Of a DNA stretch of 64,000 nt, positions 16,515 to 27,447 are shown piece after piece (the stretch's first letter is position 1; each line of letters opens with the position of its first letter). A program made the position numbers and the translations under genes. The notes beneath the pieces are model-generated. The model was not told where the DNA came from and searched no databases. It saw only the letters and a program-made list of their open reading frames with translations. The DNA is from Microbacterium oxydans (GTDB taxonomy: Bacteria; Actinomycetota; Actinomycetes; Actinomycetales; Microbacteriaceae). The DNA lies in contig NZ_CP092891.1 in the NCBI RefSeq assembly GCF_026559675.1, positions 2,356,001-2,420,000 of the forward strand, written 5' to 3'.

Positions 16515-17229
16515 GGTGTGCTCCTTGGATTCGTTCGATCACCGTGAGGACGGCGTCGATGGTCTGGGGGAAATCGAGCTCCGTCGAATCGACGACCTCG
16601 ACGCCTTCTGCGGCGTTCAGGAAGTCGACGACGGCGCTGTCGGAGGCGTCGCGCTTGTGCAGTGCTGCGGCGACGGCCTCCGCGTTCTCGCCGGCGAGTT
16701 CGCCGGCACGGCGGGCGGCCCGTACCTCGGGGGCCGCGGTGAGCAGGATGCGCACGGGGGCATCCGGTGCGACGACGGTCGTGATGTCACGGCCCTCGAC
16801 GACAACGGCGGGGTACGACGACTCGGACACGAGACGTCGGAAGAGTTCGTTCACCTGCACGCGCACCTCGGGCACGCGCGCCACGCCGCTCACGGCGCCC
16901 GAGACCCGCGGTTCGCGGATCGCCTCGGTGATCTCGGTGTCGCCGACGAGGACGGTCCGGTCGTCGGGGTCGAGCCCCAGACGCACCGGGAAGTCGGATG
17001 CAGCGGCGAGGACGGCGTCGGCGTCGTCCGTGTCGGTGCCGCGGTCGAGCACGTGCCACGCGAGAGCGCGGTACGCGGATCCGGTGTCGAGGTAGCCGAA
17101 GCCGAGCTTGCGGGCGACGGCCTTCGAGACGCTGGACTTGCCGGAACCGGCAGGCCCGTCGATCGCGATGAACTTCGTGGCGTCGGCGACGTGCTCCGGC
17201 GCCGTGGAGGAGGTCGAGGTGTCAGTCAT
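16507..17229 (-). CDS. cmk: cytidylate kinase
   Basis: The 240-residue enzyme phosphorylates CMP and dCMP with ATP. The P-loop [15 protein letters not shown] starts at residue 25, followed by the CMP-binding segment [28 protein letters not shown] and the lid with RRAGELAG. The length is typical of the family. The ATG at 17229 overlaps the end of tyrA by eight bases (ATGACTGA) and its end overlaps der by eight bases. The cmk-der pairing is conserved across Actinobacteria. Regulation will follow the upstream genes, since no promoter is seen between them. Confidence 0.97.
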   Translation of the reverse strand: MTDTSTSSTAPEHVADATKFIAIDGPAGSGKSSVSKAVARKLGFGYLDTGSAYRALAWHVLDRGTDTDDADAVLAAASDFPVRLGLDPDDRTVLVGDTEITEAIREPRVSGAVSGVARVPEVRVQVNELFRRLVSESSYPAVVVEGRDITTVVAPDAPVRILLTAAPEVRAARRAGELAGENAEAVAAALHKRDASDSAVVDFLNAAEGVEVVDSTELDFPQTIDAVLTVIERIQGAHRG

Positions 17230-18358
17230 TGGTGTTCCCTGCAATCCGCCAGCCGCGTTCCTGAAGTCCGGTGATCGCACCGTGCAGCGCGGCCGGGTCG
17301 ACGCTGATCTCCGCCAGACCGAACTGCGCCCCCGGAGAGTGCTCGAGACGGAGGTCTTCGACGTTGACGCCGAGTTCGCCGAGCTCGCCGAACAGACGAC
17401 CCAGCTGGCCCGCCGTGTCGTCGACCATGACGATGAGCGACTCGAAGCGACGGTTCTGCCCGTGCTTGCCCGGCAGGCGTTCGACGCCGTCGTTGCCCTG
17501 GCGGATGGTCTCGGCGACGATGCGCCGGGCTCCGGGCGCCGCCGGCTCGCGCAGCGCGTCGGAGATCTCTCCGAGGTCGGAGGCGAGGGCGTCGAGGATC
17601 TCGACGACGGGTCCCGCGTTCGCACCGAGGATCTGCACCCAGAGCTCGGGCGCGGATGCGGCGATGCGCGTCGTGTCGCGGACGCCCTGCCCGGCGAGGC
17701 GGAGAGCCCCTTCTTCGGCCCCTGCGAGGCGACCGGCGAGCAGGCTCGCGACCACCTGGGGCACGTGCGAGGTGAGGGCGACGGAGCGATCGTGCTCCTC
17801 CGGCGTCATCTCGAGCGGCATCGCGCCCACGTCCAGGGCGAGCGCTTCGACGAGCGCCAGGTCGGAGGCCTTGGTGTCCTCATCGCGGCACACGACCCAC
17901 GGGCGTCCGATGAACAGATCGGCGCGGGCGGAGATCGCGCCGCCGCGCTCGCGTCCGGCGAGCGGGTGCGAGCCGATGTAGCGGGTGAGGTCGACACCGC
18001 GCGACTTCAGGGTGCGGAACGGGTCGAGCTTCACGCTGGCGACGTCGGTGACGACGGCTTCCGGGAACCGCTCGAGCTCGGCCTGGATCACGTCGGCGGT
18101 GACATCCGGCGGCACGGCCACGACGATCAGCGACGGAGCATCGTCCTCCGCGGCGAGACGTCCCGCGCCGTAGTCGACGGCGAGGCGCAACTGTGCGGGC
18201 GAGGCGTCGGTGAGCACCACGTCGACGCCCTTCGAGCGGAGCGCGTGGCCGACGCTCGCGCCGAGGAGTCCGGCGCCGACGATGCGGACGGTGCCGGAGA
18301 GGCGCGGCGCGACGGTGCCCGCTCTCCGCGCCGTGGGCGCACTCGTCGTATCGGTCAT
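17222..18358 (-). CDS. tyrA: prephenate dehydrogenase with C-terminal ACT domain
   Basis: The 378-residue protein oxidises prephenate to 4-hydroxyphenylpyruvate for tyrosine synthesis. The Rossmann motif [17 protein letters not shown] begins near residue 24. [11 protein letters not shown] carries the conserved substrate-binding His, and SHVPQVVA is further on. The last 80 residues ([20 protein letters not shown]) form an ACT domain for amino-acid feedback control. Its ATG overlaps the stop of rluB (ATGA). tyrA is not part of the corresponding mycobacterial block that I know, so it is an insertion relative to that order between rluB and cmk. Confidence 0.95.
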   Translation of the reverse strand: MTDTTSAPTARRAGTVAPRLSGTVRIVGAGLLGASVGHALRSKGVDVVLTDASPAQLRLAVDYGAGRLAAEDDAPSLIVVAVPPDVTADVIQAELERFPEAVVTDVASVKLDPFRTLKSRGVDLTRYIGSHPLAGRERGGAISARADLFIGRPWVVCRDEDTKASDLALVEALALDVGAMPLEMTPEEHDRSVALTSHVPQVVASLLAGRLAGAEEGALRLAGQGVRDTTRIAASAPELWVQILGANAGPVVEILDALASDLGEISDALREPAAPGARRIVAETIRQGNDGVERLPGKHGQNRRFESLIVMVDDTAGQLGRLFGELGELGVNVEDLRLEHSPGAQFGLAEISVDPAALHGAITGLQERGWRIAGNTND

Positions 18359-19161
18359 TCGCTCTCCTGCTCGCCTGGCGCCTCGGCGACACCGGAATCA
18401 CGGCGCGACAGGGTCAAAAGCGCGCCGAGTTCGATTTTACTCAGTTCCCGCGTCTTCCCGGCCGGGAGGGTTCCCAGGTGGAGCGGGCCGAACTGCCGAC
18501 GGACCAGTTCCGTGACCGGATGTCCGACCGCGGCGAGCATCCGGCGCACGATCCGATTGCGTCCGGAGTGCAGCGTCAGCTCGACCAGGCTCTCCTCGCG
18601 GGAGGTGTCCAGCAGCCTCGCCTTGTCGGCGGCGATCGGCCCGTCCTCGAGCTCGATGCCCTTCGTCAGCTTCGAGATCGTCTGCGGGAGGACCGTGCCC
18701 TCGACCTTCGCGATGTACACCTTGGTCACACCGAACGAGGGGTGGGCGAGCACGTGCGCGAGGGCGCCGTCGTTCGTGAGGATCAGCAGCCCGCTCGTCT
18801 CGGCGTCGAGGCGGCCGACGTTGTAGAGGCGCTCCTCGTACTTCTCGGTGAAGCGACGCAGGTCGGGGCGGCCGTTCTCGTCCTTCATGCTGCTGACGAC
18901 GCCGGTGGGCTTGTTGAGCATGACGTAGCGCTTGGAGACGTCGAGCTGGATCGCGGTGCCGTCCACGTCCACGAGGTCGTGCTCGGGGTCGATCCGTCGC
19001 CCCTGCTCGGAGACGACGATGCCGTTGACGCGGATGCGTCCCTCGGCGATGTACTGCTCCACCACGCGGCGGGAGGCCACGCCGGCGGCGGCGAGCACCT
19101 TCTGCAGGCGCACGCCCTCCGGTGCGCCCTCGGAGTCTGCGGAGGCGTCGAAGCCCGTCAT
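18355..19161 (-). CDS. rluB: 23S rRNA pseudouridine synthase, RluB type
   Basis: The 268-residue protein has an N-terminal S4 domain (VRLQKVLAAAGVASRRVVEQ, RIRVNG) and an RsuA/RluB-type catalytic domain. VGRLDAETSGLLILTNDG contains the catalytic Asp in the RLD motif. GRNRIVRRMLAAVGHPV is the conserved C-terminal motif. RluB makes pseudouridine 2605 (E. coli number) in the peptidyl-transferase region of 23S rRNA. Overlaps of four bases with scpB upstream and tyrA downstream show tight coupling. The scpA-scpB-rluB-cmk-der order is conserved in Actinobacteria and Firmicutes. Confidence 0.94.
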   Translation of the reverse strand: MTGFDASADSEGAPEGVRLQKVLAAAGVASRRVVEQYIAEGRIRVNGIVVSEQGRRIDPEHDLVDVDGTAIQLDVSKRYVMLNKPTGVVSSMKDENGRPDLRRFTEKYEERLYNVGRLDAETSGLLILTNDGALAHVLAHPSFGVTKVYIAKVEGTVLPQTISKLTKGIELEDGPIAADKARLLDTSREESLVELTLHSGRNRIVRRMLAAVGHPVTELVRRQFGPLHLGTLPAGKTRELSKIELGALLTLSRRDSGVAEAPGEQESE

Positions 19162-19814
19162 CGGATGGTCCCTTCGTCGAAGCCGTCTGCACCGTCATCG
19201 AGCAGCGGGGAGATCGGGGGCAGCTCGTCGAGCGAGTTGATGCCCAGGTGCTGCAGGAGTGCGTCGGTCGTGCCGTAGTTGATCGCGCCGGTCTCGGAGT
19301 CGGCGAACAGCTCGGTGATCAGCCCGCGGGCGAGGAGCGTGCGCACGACGGAATCGACGTTCACGGCGCGGATCGACGCGACCTGACTGCGCGTCACCGG
19401 CTGCTTGTACGCGATGACGGCCAGCGTCTCGAGCGCGGCCTGCGAGAGCCGGGCGGGAGCCTGCCCGCCGACGAAGTCCGCGACCAGGGTGTCCAGATCC
19501 TCGCGCACGTACAGCCGCCAGCCGCCGCCGACCTCGCGGAGCTCGAAGCCGCGTCGCGGCCCCTTGCCCCGGCCGTCGTAATCCTCGACGAGGGTCTCGA
19601 GCGTCTGCCGCACAGCGGGCACGGGCGAGCCGACCGCGGCGGCGAGAGCCACCAGACCGAGCGGCTCGTCGACGATGAGCAGGATCGCCTCGATGCGCTC
19701 GGAGAGCGGGATCTCGGCGGCGGCATCCGTCACGTCATCGGTCACGTCATCAATCAGTGAATCCGTCGGTTCCGTCACGTCGTCCGTCACGGCATCCGTC
19801 GCGTCATCGGTCAT
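19158..19814 (-). CDS. scpB: segregation and condensation protein B
   Basis: The 218-residue protein is the winged-helix kleisin partner of the SMC complex. The core shows IEAILLIVDEPLGLVALAAA, ALETLAVIAYKQPVTRSQVASIRAVN and a final GRGLIT-like strand (ARGLITE). The first 33 residues are a low-complexity run in which DDVTD and close variants recur four times, encoded by repeated GTCACGTCATC units; this part is not in the family core. The gene overlaps scpA by 11 bases. ScpB acts with ScpA and SMC in chromosome compaction and segregation. Confidence 0.95.
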   Translation of the reverse strand: MTDDATDAVTDDVTEPTDSLIDDVTDDVTDAAAEIPLSERIEAILLIVDEPLGLVALAAAVGSPVPAVRQTLETLVEDYDGRGKGPRRGFELREVGGGWRLYVREDLDTLVADFVGGQAPARLSQAALETLAVIAYKQPVTRSQVASIRAVNVDSVVRTLLARGLITELFADSETGAINYGTTDALLQHLGINSLDELPPISPLLDDGADGFDEGTIR

Positions 19815-20661
19815 AGTCGGCCCCCAGGGTCGCGAGTGTCTCGTCCGACCAGGAGTCGGCTGCCCAGCGCAGCGTGAGCTCGCCGAGCGGTTCCAGTTGT
19901 TCGAAGGACAGCGCCGCGTGCCGGTAGAGCTCCAGCACCGAGATGAAGCGCGCCACGACGATGCCCGGCTCGCTCACCCCCGCCACCAGCTCGCGGAAGC
20001 TCAGCGACTCGGTGCCGCGCAGCAGCGTCACGACGATGGCGGCCTGCTCGCGGATGCTGACCAGCGGCGCGTGCAGGTGGTCGAGGCCGACGTGCGGGAT
20101 CTCCTTGGGCGCGAACGCCAGCAGTGCCAGCGCGGCGAAGTCGTCGGCGGTCAGCGACCATACGAGCTCGGGCGTCTGCCGACGGTGCTTCTCGTCGAGC
20201 CGTGCCGCGCGCACGTGCCGACGGTCTTCGCGCTGCAGGCAGCGGGAGAACCACGCCGAGACCTCCTTGAAGGCCCGGTACTGCAGCAGGCGGGCGAACA
20301 GCAGGTCGCGCGCCTCGAGCAGGGCCACCGCCTCGGCATCGACCAGCTCCCCCTGCGGCAGCAGGCCGGCGACCTTCATGTCGAGCAGCGTGGCCGCGAC
20401 CACGAGGAACTCGGATGCCTGGTCCAGCTCCGCCTCATCGTCGAGCGCGCCGAGGTAGGCGATGAACTCGTTCGTGACCGCGCTCAGCGAGACCTCGGTG
20501 ATGTCCATCTCATGCTTCGAGATGAGGTTGAGGAGCAGGTCGAACGGGCCGTCGAAGTTGGACAGCGAGACCCGGAAGCCGGCGTTCTCCGCCGCGACGG
20601 CATCGCCCGCGCTCTCCTCGAGCGTCGCGTCGACAGGACCCTCGCTAGGCGACGGCGCCAC
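19804..20661 (-). CDS. scpA: segregation and condensation protein A
   Basis: The 285-residue kleisin starts with FRVSLSNFDGPFDLLLNLIS, the hallmark N-terminal motif, and continues with ISKHEMDITEVSLSAVTNEF and a C-terminal winged helix (SFEQLEPLGELTLRW). The GTG at 20661 is chosen because GGGAG lies about ten bases upstream and homology begins soon after. The longer in-frame start at 20739 lies deep inside parA. The start overlaps the end of parA by 17 bases. ScpA bridges the two SMC heads. Confidence 0.95.
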   Translation of the reverse strand: MAPSPSEGPVDATLEESAGDAVAAENAGFRVSLSNFDGPFDLLLNLISKHEMDITEVSLSAVTNEFIAYLGALDDEAELDQASEFLVVAATLLDMKVAGLLPQGELVDAEAVALLEARDLLFARLLQYRAFKEVSAWFSRCLQREDRRHVRAARLDEKHRRQTPELVWSLTADDFAALALLAFAPKEIPHVGLDHLHAPLVSIREQAAIVVTLLRGTESLSFRELVAGVSEPGIVVARFISVLELYRHAALSFEQLEPLGELTLRWAADSWSDETLATLGADYDR

Positions 20662-21535
20662 GGGCGACCAGCTCCCGCGCCAGCCGCAGGTATGCCTGAG
20701 CGGCCGCGTGCTCGGGGGCGAACTCGGTGATGGGCACACCCGACACCGAGGCGTCGGGGAACTTCACGGTGCGGCCGATCACGGTCTCCAGCACGTCGTC
20801 TCCGAAGGCCTCGACCACGCGCTCGAGGACCTCGCGGGAGTGCAGCGTGCGGGGGTCGTACATCGTCGCCAGCAGACCGTCCATCGTGATCGAGGGGTTC
20901 AGCCGGTCGCGCACCTTGTCGATGGTCTCGATGAGCAGGGCCACGCCGCGCAGCGCGAAGAACTCGCACTCCAGCGGGATGATCACACCGTGCGCAGCGG
21001 TCAGCGCGTTCACCGTCAGCAGGCCGAGCGACGGCTGGCAGTCGATGAGGATGACGTCGTACTCCCCCGCCACCTGGCGCAGCACGCGGGCGAGGATCGT
21101 CTCACGGGCGACCTCGTTGACCAGGTGCACCTCGGCGGCGGAGAGGTCGATGTTGGCGGGCATCACGTCGAGGCCCTCGACGCCCGAGTGCACGATCGCG
21201 TCGTGCGCGTCGCGCTTGGTGTCGAGCAGCAGGTCGTACACCGTGGGGACGTCGTGCGTCTGGATGCCGAGGCCCGCGGAGAGAGCACCCTGCGGGTCGA
21301 AGTCGACCGCGAGCACCTTGCGGCCGTATTCCGCGAGGGCGGCGGCCAGGTTGATGGAAGTCGTCGTCTTGCCGACGCCGCCCTTCTGGTTGCACAGCGC
21401 GATGATGCGCGCCGGGCCGTGGGACTTCAACGGCTCGGGGGTCGGGAACCCGTGATACGGGCGGCCGGTGGGTCCCATGGGGGTCTCGTCGGCCTTCTGT
21501 GCCTTCGCCCTGGACTTCGCCGCTTTCTCAGCCAC
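20645..21535 (-). CDS. ParA/Soj-family chromosome partitioning ATPase
   Basis: The 296-residue ATPase has the deviant Walker A KGGVGKTTTSINLAAALA at residue 51, the switch region VDFDPQGALSAGLG and Walker B VILIDCQPSLGLLT. A 42-residue basic N-terminal tail precedes it. This is the ParA-like protein encoded beside scpAB in Actinobacteria (Rv1708 in M. tuberculosis), distinct from the origin-linked parAB pair. No parB or parS is present here. The GTG at 21535 has AGGAG five bases upstream, and a -10-like TACAAT lies at 21565-21570. It probably links SMC loading to positioning. Confidence 0.95.
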   Translation of the reverse strand: MAEKAAKSRAKAQKADETPMGPTGRPYHGFPTPEPLKSHGPARIIALCNQKGGVGKTTTSINLAAALAEYGRKVLAVDFDPQGALSAGLGIQTHDVPTVYDLLLDTKRDAHDAIVHSGVEGLDVMPANIDLSAAEVHLVNEVARETILARVLRQVAGEYDVILIDCQPSLGLLTVNALTAAHGVIIPLECEFFALRGVALLIETIDKVRDRLNPSITMDGLLATMYDPRTLHSREVLERVVEAFGDDVLETVIGRTVKFPDASVSGVPITEFAPEHAAAQAYLRLARELVARGAVA

Positions 21536-21564
21536 CGGTTCTCCTGCTCCTTCGTGCTTGGTCG

Positions 21565-21570
21565 ATTGTA
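21565..21570 (-). promoter_or_regulatory. candidate -10 hexamer for parA-scpAB operon
   Basis: TACAAT on the minus strand lies about 30 bases before the parA GTG, leaving room for a leader with the AGGAG ribosome site. It sits in the 111-bp gap between xerD and parA. No good -35 is visible. Confidence 0.4.
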
Positions 21571-21646
21571 CCGGCCGGGCTGTGGCTCGGCCGCCTCGGC
21601 ACGCGGCGCGGGCCCCTCCCGGGAATCCTGCGGGCGTGTCCGGGTC

Positions 21647-22549
21647 TCAGCGGGCGCGGGGATGCGAGGTCGCGTAGATGTCGCGCAGCGTGTCCACGGA
21701 GACGTGCGTGTAGATCTGGGTCGTGGCGACCGAGGAGTGTCCGAGCAGCTCCTGGACGACGCGCACGTCGGCGCCGCCCTGCAGCAGATGTGTCGCGAAG
21801 GAGTGCCGCAGCGTGTGCGGCGAGACCTCCGCTGTGATCTGGGCCTGCTCCGCCGCGGCACGGATGACGAGCCAGGCGCTCTGCCGGGACAGCGGTGCTC
21901 CGCGCGCGCCGAGGAACAGTCGCGCCGAGGCCCGCCCCTTGGCCGCGAGCTCCGGACGGACCCGGGTGAGGTAGGCGTCGACGGCCGCCCGTGCATACGA
22001 CCCGATCGGGACGATGCGCTCCTTCGACCCCTTGCCGCGCAGGCGCAGCACGTCGCCGTGGGCGAGGTCGTCGACATCGAGGCCGATCGCCTCCGACACG
22101 CGGGCCCCGGTGGCGTACAGGAGTTCCAGGAGGGCACGGTCTCGCACGCCTATCGGCTCCTCCGGCGACGGCGCGGCGAGCAACCGCTCGATCTGATCGA
22201 TGGTCAGGGCCTTGGGCAGTCGACGCGGAGCCTTGGGCGGGCGCAGCCGACCGCTCGGGTCGTCGTCCTCGATGCCCTCGCGCGCCAGGAACCGGTGCCA
22301 CCCGCGGACGGAGGACTGCAGCCGCGCCAGGCTCGTGGATGCCGGGGCGGGCACGGCCGAGGCACGGTCCGTGATGAAGCGGTCGATGACCGCCGGAGTC
22401 ACCTCCGACGTGTCGGCCACGCCTTCCGCCGCCAGCCAGTCGACGTAGCCGCCGAGGTCTCGGCGATAGGCCGCGATCGTGTGCTCGCTCAGGCCGCGCT
22501 CGATCGTGACATGACGCAGGTAGGCGTCGAGAGCGCGCTCGAGCTGCAT
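21647..22549 (-). CDS. xerD: site-specific tyrosine recombinase XerD
   Basis: The 300-residue protein has the N-terminal SAM-like core-binding domain (AYLRHVTIERGLSEHTIAAYRRDL) and a complete catalytic domain. The catalytic set is visible: Arg in YATGARVSEA, Lys in the RLRGKGSKER region, H-x-x-R in HTLRHSFATHLL, His in ELLGHSSVATTQ, and the nucleophile Tyr in IYTHV. With XerC it resolves chromosome dimers at dif. The gene starts three bases after the Nudix stop. Unlike the integrase fragment near 9.8 kb, it is intact and at its conserved chromosomal place (Rv1701 position). Confidence 0.95.
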   Translation of the reverse strand: MQLERALDAYLRHVTIERGLSEHTIAAYRRDLGGYVDWLAAEGVADTSEVTPAVIDRFITDRASAVPAPASTSLARLQSSVRGWHRFLAREGIEDDDPSGRLRPPKAPRRLPKALTIDQIERLLAAPSPEEPIGVRDRALLELLYATGARVSEAIGLDVDDLAHGDVLRLRGKGSKERIVPIGSYARAAVDAYLTRVRPELAAKGRASARLFLGARGAPLSRQSAWLVIRAAAEQAQITAEVSPHTLRHSFATHLLQGGADVRVVQELLGHSSVATTQIYTHVSVDTLRDIYATSHPRAR

Positions 22550-22552
22550 CCC

Positions 22553-23126
22553 TCAGCTCCGATCGCGCAGCCTCTGCGCGGCGGCCAGCACGCCGATCGT
22601 GAGGATGCCGTTGTGCATCCGCCCGTCGAGCACGGCGTCGACGGCATCCGCGAGCGGCACCCACTCCACGCGGATGTCGGCCTCCTCGTCCTCGCGGTCA
22701 TGCGCCGACGGGGCCGGCGAGACACCGGTCGCGAGGAAGATGTGGATGATCTCGTCGTTGCCGCCCGGAGTGGTCCAGGACGACACCAGCGGCTCCCAGT
22801 GCGCGGCGACGAGGTCGGCCTCCTCCGCGAGCTCGCGGCGGGCCGCCTCGAGCGGCTCCTCGCCCTCCACGTCGAGCAGGCCGGCGGGCAGCTCCCAGTC
22901 GCGATGGCGGATGGGGTGGCGGTACTGCTGGATCAGCAGGACGCGCCCCTCGTCGTCGAGTGCGAGGATCGCCACCGCGCCCGTGTGGGCGACGTACTGC
23001 CGGACGATCTCGCCGTCGCCATAGCGCACGCGGTCGGAGCGCACGTCCCACACGCGTCCCTCGTAGACGAGGTCGCTGTCGAGGACCTCCGGCTCGAACG
23101 GCTCGTCCCGGAGGTCCCGCGACGAG

Positions 23127-23134
<8 letters not shown>
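22553..23134 (-). CDS. Nudix hydrolase, ADP-ribose pyrophosphatase-like
   Basis: The 193-residue protein shows [19 protein letters not shown] and the Nudix region [12 protein letters not shown], with REL followed by EEADL near residues 95-120. The last Gly of the canonical box is replaced by Ala-Asp. Homologues at this place (Rv1700) hydrolyse ADP-ribose to AMP and ribose 5-phosphate. It overlaps the end of pyrG by eight bases (ATGACTGA) and precedes xerD by three. The enzyme is cytosolic and needs Mg or Mn. Confidence 0.9.
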
Positions 23135-24824
<1,690 letters not shown>

Positions 24825-24838
24825 GGGCTTCGATCCTA

Positions 24839-26530
24839 TCAGGCGGCGGGGACGCGGAGGCTGAGAAGTTCGCGGGCGTGCGTCAGAGCGGCGTCGGAAT
24901 CGGCGAGTCCGGAGAGTAGACGGGCCATCTCGGCCTCCCTCTCCGCACCTTCCAGACGGCGGACGCTGGAGGCCGTGACCGCGCCATCATTGGCTTTCAC
25001 GACCGAGAGGTGGTTGTTCGCGAAGGCCGCGACCTGCGCGAGATGGGTCACCGCGATCACCTGCGACTTCTCGGCGAGTCGGGCGAGTCGCCGACCCACC
25101 TCGATCGCCGCGGCGCCGCCGATGCCGGCATCGACCTCGTCGAAGACGAACGTGGGGACCGGGTCTGTCCCGGCGATGACGACCTCGATCGCCAGCATCA
25201 CGCGGGACAGCTCTCCCCCGGAGGCGCCCTTCGAGACCGAGCGGGGTTCGGCGCCCGGATGCGGGGCGAGGAGGATCGCGACGTCATCGCGACCGTGCGC
25301 GCTCTCGGCGCCCTCGGAGACCGCGACCTCGAGGCGCGCATCGGGCATCGCGAGTGCGTGGAGCTCCTCGGTCACCGCCTCACCGAGGCGAGCGGCGGCG
25401 TCGGTGCGGGCGGCCGTCAGTGCGGTCGCGTGCGCGTCCAGCTCCGCACGGGCCGCGTCGCGTTCGGCGAGGAGCCTCTCGATGCGCTCTCCGTCGTCGT
25501 CGAGCTCCGCCAGGCGCGCCGATCCGGTCTGCCAGAGCGCGAGGGCCTCGTCGAGGGAGCCGTGCGCGCGGACGAGGGTGCCGAGCGCGGCGCGGCGCTC
25601 CTCCACAGCGGCGAGCTCATGGGGCCCGGACTCGTCGAGGTCGGCGAGGTAGGCCGAGAGGAGTCCCGCAGTGTCGGCGATGCGGTAGCCGATGTCGGCG
25701 AGGCTCTCGCCGATCTCGGTCAGCTTGGCGTCGGACGCCCGCTCGAGCACACGACGCGCCTCCGCGACCAGCGCCGAGGCGTCCGGCTCGCCCTCCTCGC
25801 TCGACAGTGCTCCGTGGGCGAGGGAGGCGGCGAGGCGCAGCTCCTCGGAGTTCGCGAGGCGTTCGGCGCGCTCGGTGAGCTCCTGGTCCTCCCCCGGTTC
25901 CGGTGCCGTCGCCTCGATCAGCGCGAGCGCCTCCCGGAGGCGCGATGCCTCCTCGGCGCGGCGGTCACGGTTCTCGGTGATCTCGGTGATCTCGGTGTCG
26001 ATGGTGCGCCAGCGCGTGAAGGAGCCGGCGTACAGCTCGAGCGCCTCCGCGATCGGGGCTCCGCCGAAGCGGTCCAGGGCGTCCCGCTGGGCGGCCGCGG
26101 AGCGCAGGCGCAACTGCTCGGACTGACCGTGCACGACGACGAGTTCTTCCGCGAGCGAGGAGAGCACGCCGGCCGGTGCGGCTCGTCCGCCGACACTCGC
26201 GCGGCTGCGGCCTTCCGCACTCAGCGTGCGCGACACGTAGAGCTCGGCGGTCCCGGATCCCGCGGGCTCCAGCTCTCCACCGGCGTCCGCGACGATCTCG
26301 GCCACGTCTCCGCGCTCGGGGACGATCCACACGCCGGCCACGGAAGCCTGCGCGGCGCCGGCGCGCACGGCGCCCGAGTCGGCGCGCTGGCCGAGCAGCA
26401 GCCCGAGGCCCGTGACCACCATCGTCTTGCCGGCACCGGTCTCACCGGTGATCGCCGTGAATCCGGGACCGAGGGGCAGCACGGCATCGGCGATGACGCC
26501 GAGCCCCTGCATCCGCATCTCCTCGATCAC
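24839..26530 (-). CDS. recN: DNA repair ATPase RecN
   Basis: The 563-residue SMC-like protein begins [20 protein letters not shown], with Walker A GETGAGKT at residues 29-36. Long coiled-coil arms cover about residues 160-390, and the ABC signature with [18 protein letters not shown] and Walker [12 protein letters not shown] are in the C-terminal head. RecN acts early in double-strand-break repair. The GTG at 26530 overlaps the nadK stop (GTGA); longer starts lie inside nadK. No SOS box is seen because the gene is internal to the operon. Confidence 0.95.
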   Translation of the reverse strand: MIEEMRMQGLGVIADAVLPLGPGFTAITGETGAGKTMVVTGLGLLLGQRADSGAVRAGAAQASVAGVWIVPERGDVAEIVADAGGELEPAGSGTAELYVSRTLSAEGRSRASVGGRAAPAGVLSSLAEELVVVHGQSEQLRLRSAAAQRDALDRFGGAPIAEALELYAGSFTRWRTIDTEITEITENRDRRAEEASRLREALALIEATAPEPGEDQELTERAERLANSEELRLAASLAHGALSSEEGEPDASALVAEARRVLERASDAKLTEIGESLADIGYRIADTAGLLSAYLADLDESGPHELAAVEERRAALGTLVRAHGSLDEALALWQTGSARLAELDDDGERIERLLAERDAARAELDAHATALTAARTDAAARLGEAVTEELHALAMPDARLEVAVSEGAESAHGRDDVAILLAPHPGAEPRSVSKGASGGELSRVMLAIEVVIAGTDPVPTFVFDEVDAGIGGAAAIEVGRRLARLAEKSQVIAVTHLAQVAAFANNHLSVVKANDGAVTASSVRRLEGAEREAEMARLLSGLADSDAALTHARELLSLRVPAA

Positions 26531-27447
26531 GACGGCGTCCCCTGATCCTGACCGCGCCATCCTTCGACGGGCAGCTGGAACTTGCGCACGAGGCGGTCGG
26601 TGAAGGCCGTCGGGTGCAGTCGTGCGAGTCGGACGGGGCGCGACGACCGACGCACCACGACGCGAGCGCCGGGCGGCAGATCGTGCGAGCGGCGGCCGTC
26701 GCACCAGAGGATCCCGGAGCCGTCGGTGCGCTCGAGCATCTCGATCGCGACCGCGGCATCGGGGCTGACCACGAGCGGCTTGGCGAACAGGGCGTGGGCC
26801 GACAGCGGCACCACCGCGATCGCCTCGACAGTGGGCCAGATGACCGGCCCTCCGGCGGAGAAGTTGTAGGCGGTCGAACCGGTCGGTGTGGAGACGACCA
26901 TGCCGTCGCAGCCGAAGCTCGACAGCGGGCGGCCGTCGATCTCGAGCACGACCTCGATCATCCGCTCCCGGCTGGCCTTCTCGACCGTGGCCTCGTTGAG
27001 CGCCCAGGTCTCGTAGACGACGGCGCCGGCAGCGTCCTTCACCCGCACCGACAGGGCGAGGCGCTCCTCGACCTCGTAGTCGCGGTCGATCACGCGGCGC
27101 ACCGCTCTGTCCATGTCGTCACGGTCGATCTCGGCGAGGAAGCCGACGTGGCCCATGTTGATGCCGAGCACGGGCGCCCCGCTGTCGCGCACGAGTTCCG
27201 CGGCGCGCAGGATCGTCCCGTCTCCTCCCAGCACGATCGCCAGCTCCAGATCGGCGGGATCGACCGAGGTGCCGAGGACGTCGGCGTCGGCGAAGAAGTC
27301 GTCCACCGCGGTGAGGGCGGCGTGGTCGTCGTCGGCCAGGACCGGTCGTGCTCCGGCTTCTCGCAGGGCCGTGATCACACGACGGGCGGCGTCGACGGTG
27401 TCGACTCGGCCGGCGTGGGCGACGACCAGGATGCTGCGCTCGTTCAT
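26527..27447 (-). CDS. nadK: NAD kinase
   Basis: The 306-residue enzyme phosphorylates NAD to NADP. It shows the family signature GGDGTILRAAELVRDSGAPV near residue 73, LGINMGHVGFLAEI, and the second motif DGMVVSTPTGSTAYNFSAGGPV. The ATG at 27447 overlaps the tlyA stop (ATGA). The tlyA-nadK-recN order is widely conserved in Gram-positive bacteria. It supplies NADPH pools in the cytosol. Confidence 0.97.
   Translation of the reverse strand: MNERSILVVAHAGRVDTVDAARRVITALREAGARPVLADDDHAALTAVDDFFADADVLGTSVDPADLELAIVLGGDGTILRAAELVRDSGAPVLGINMGHVGFLAEIDRDDMDRAVRRVIDRDYEVEERLALSVRVKDAAGAVVYETWALNEATVEKASRERMIEVVLEIDGRPLSSFGCDGMVVSTPTGSTAYNFSAGGPVIWPTVEAIAVVPLSAHALFAKPLVVSPDAAVAIEMLERTDGSGILWCDGRRSHDLPPGARVVVRRSSRPVRLARLHPTAFTDRLVRKFQLPVEGWRGQDQGTPS

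Noticed and set aside
20645..21535. The ParA-like gene as part of an origin region
   Set aside because: No parB, parS, dnaA box cluster or gyrase genes are nearby; the scpAB neighbourhood shows it is the non-origin paralogue.
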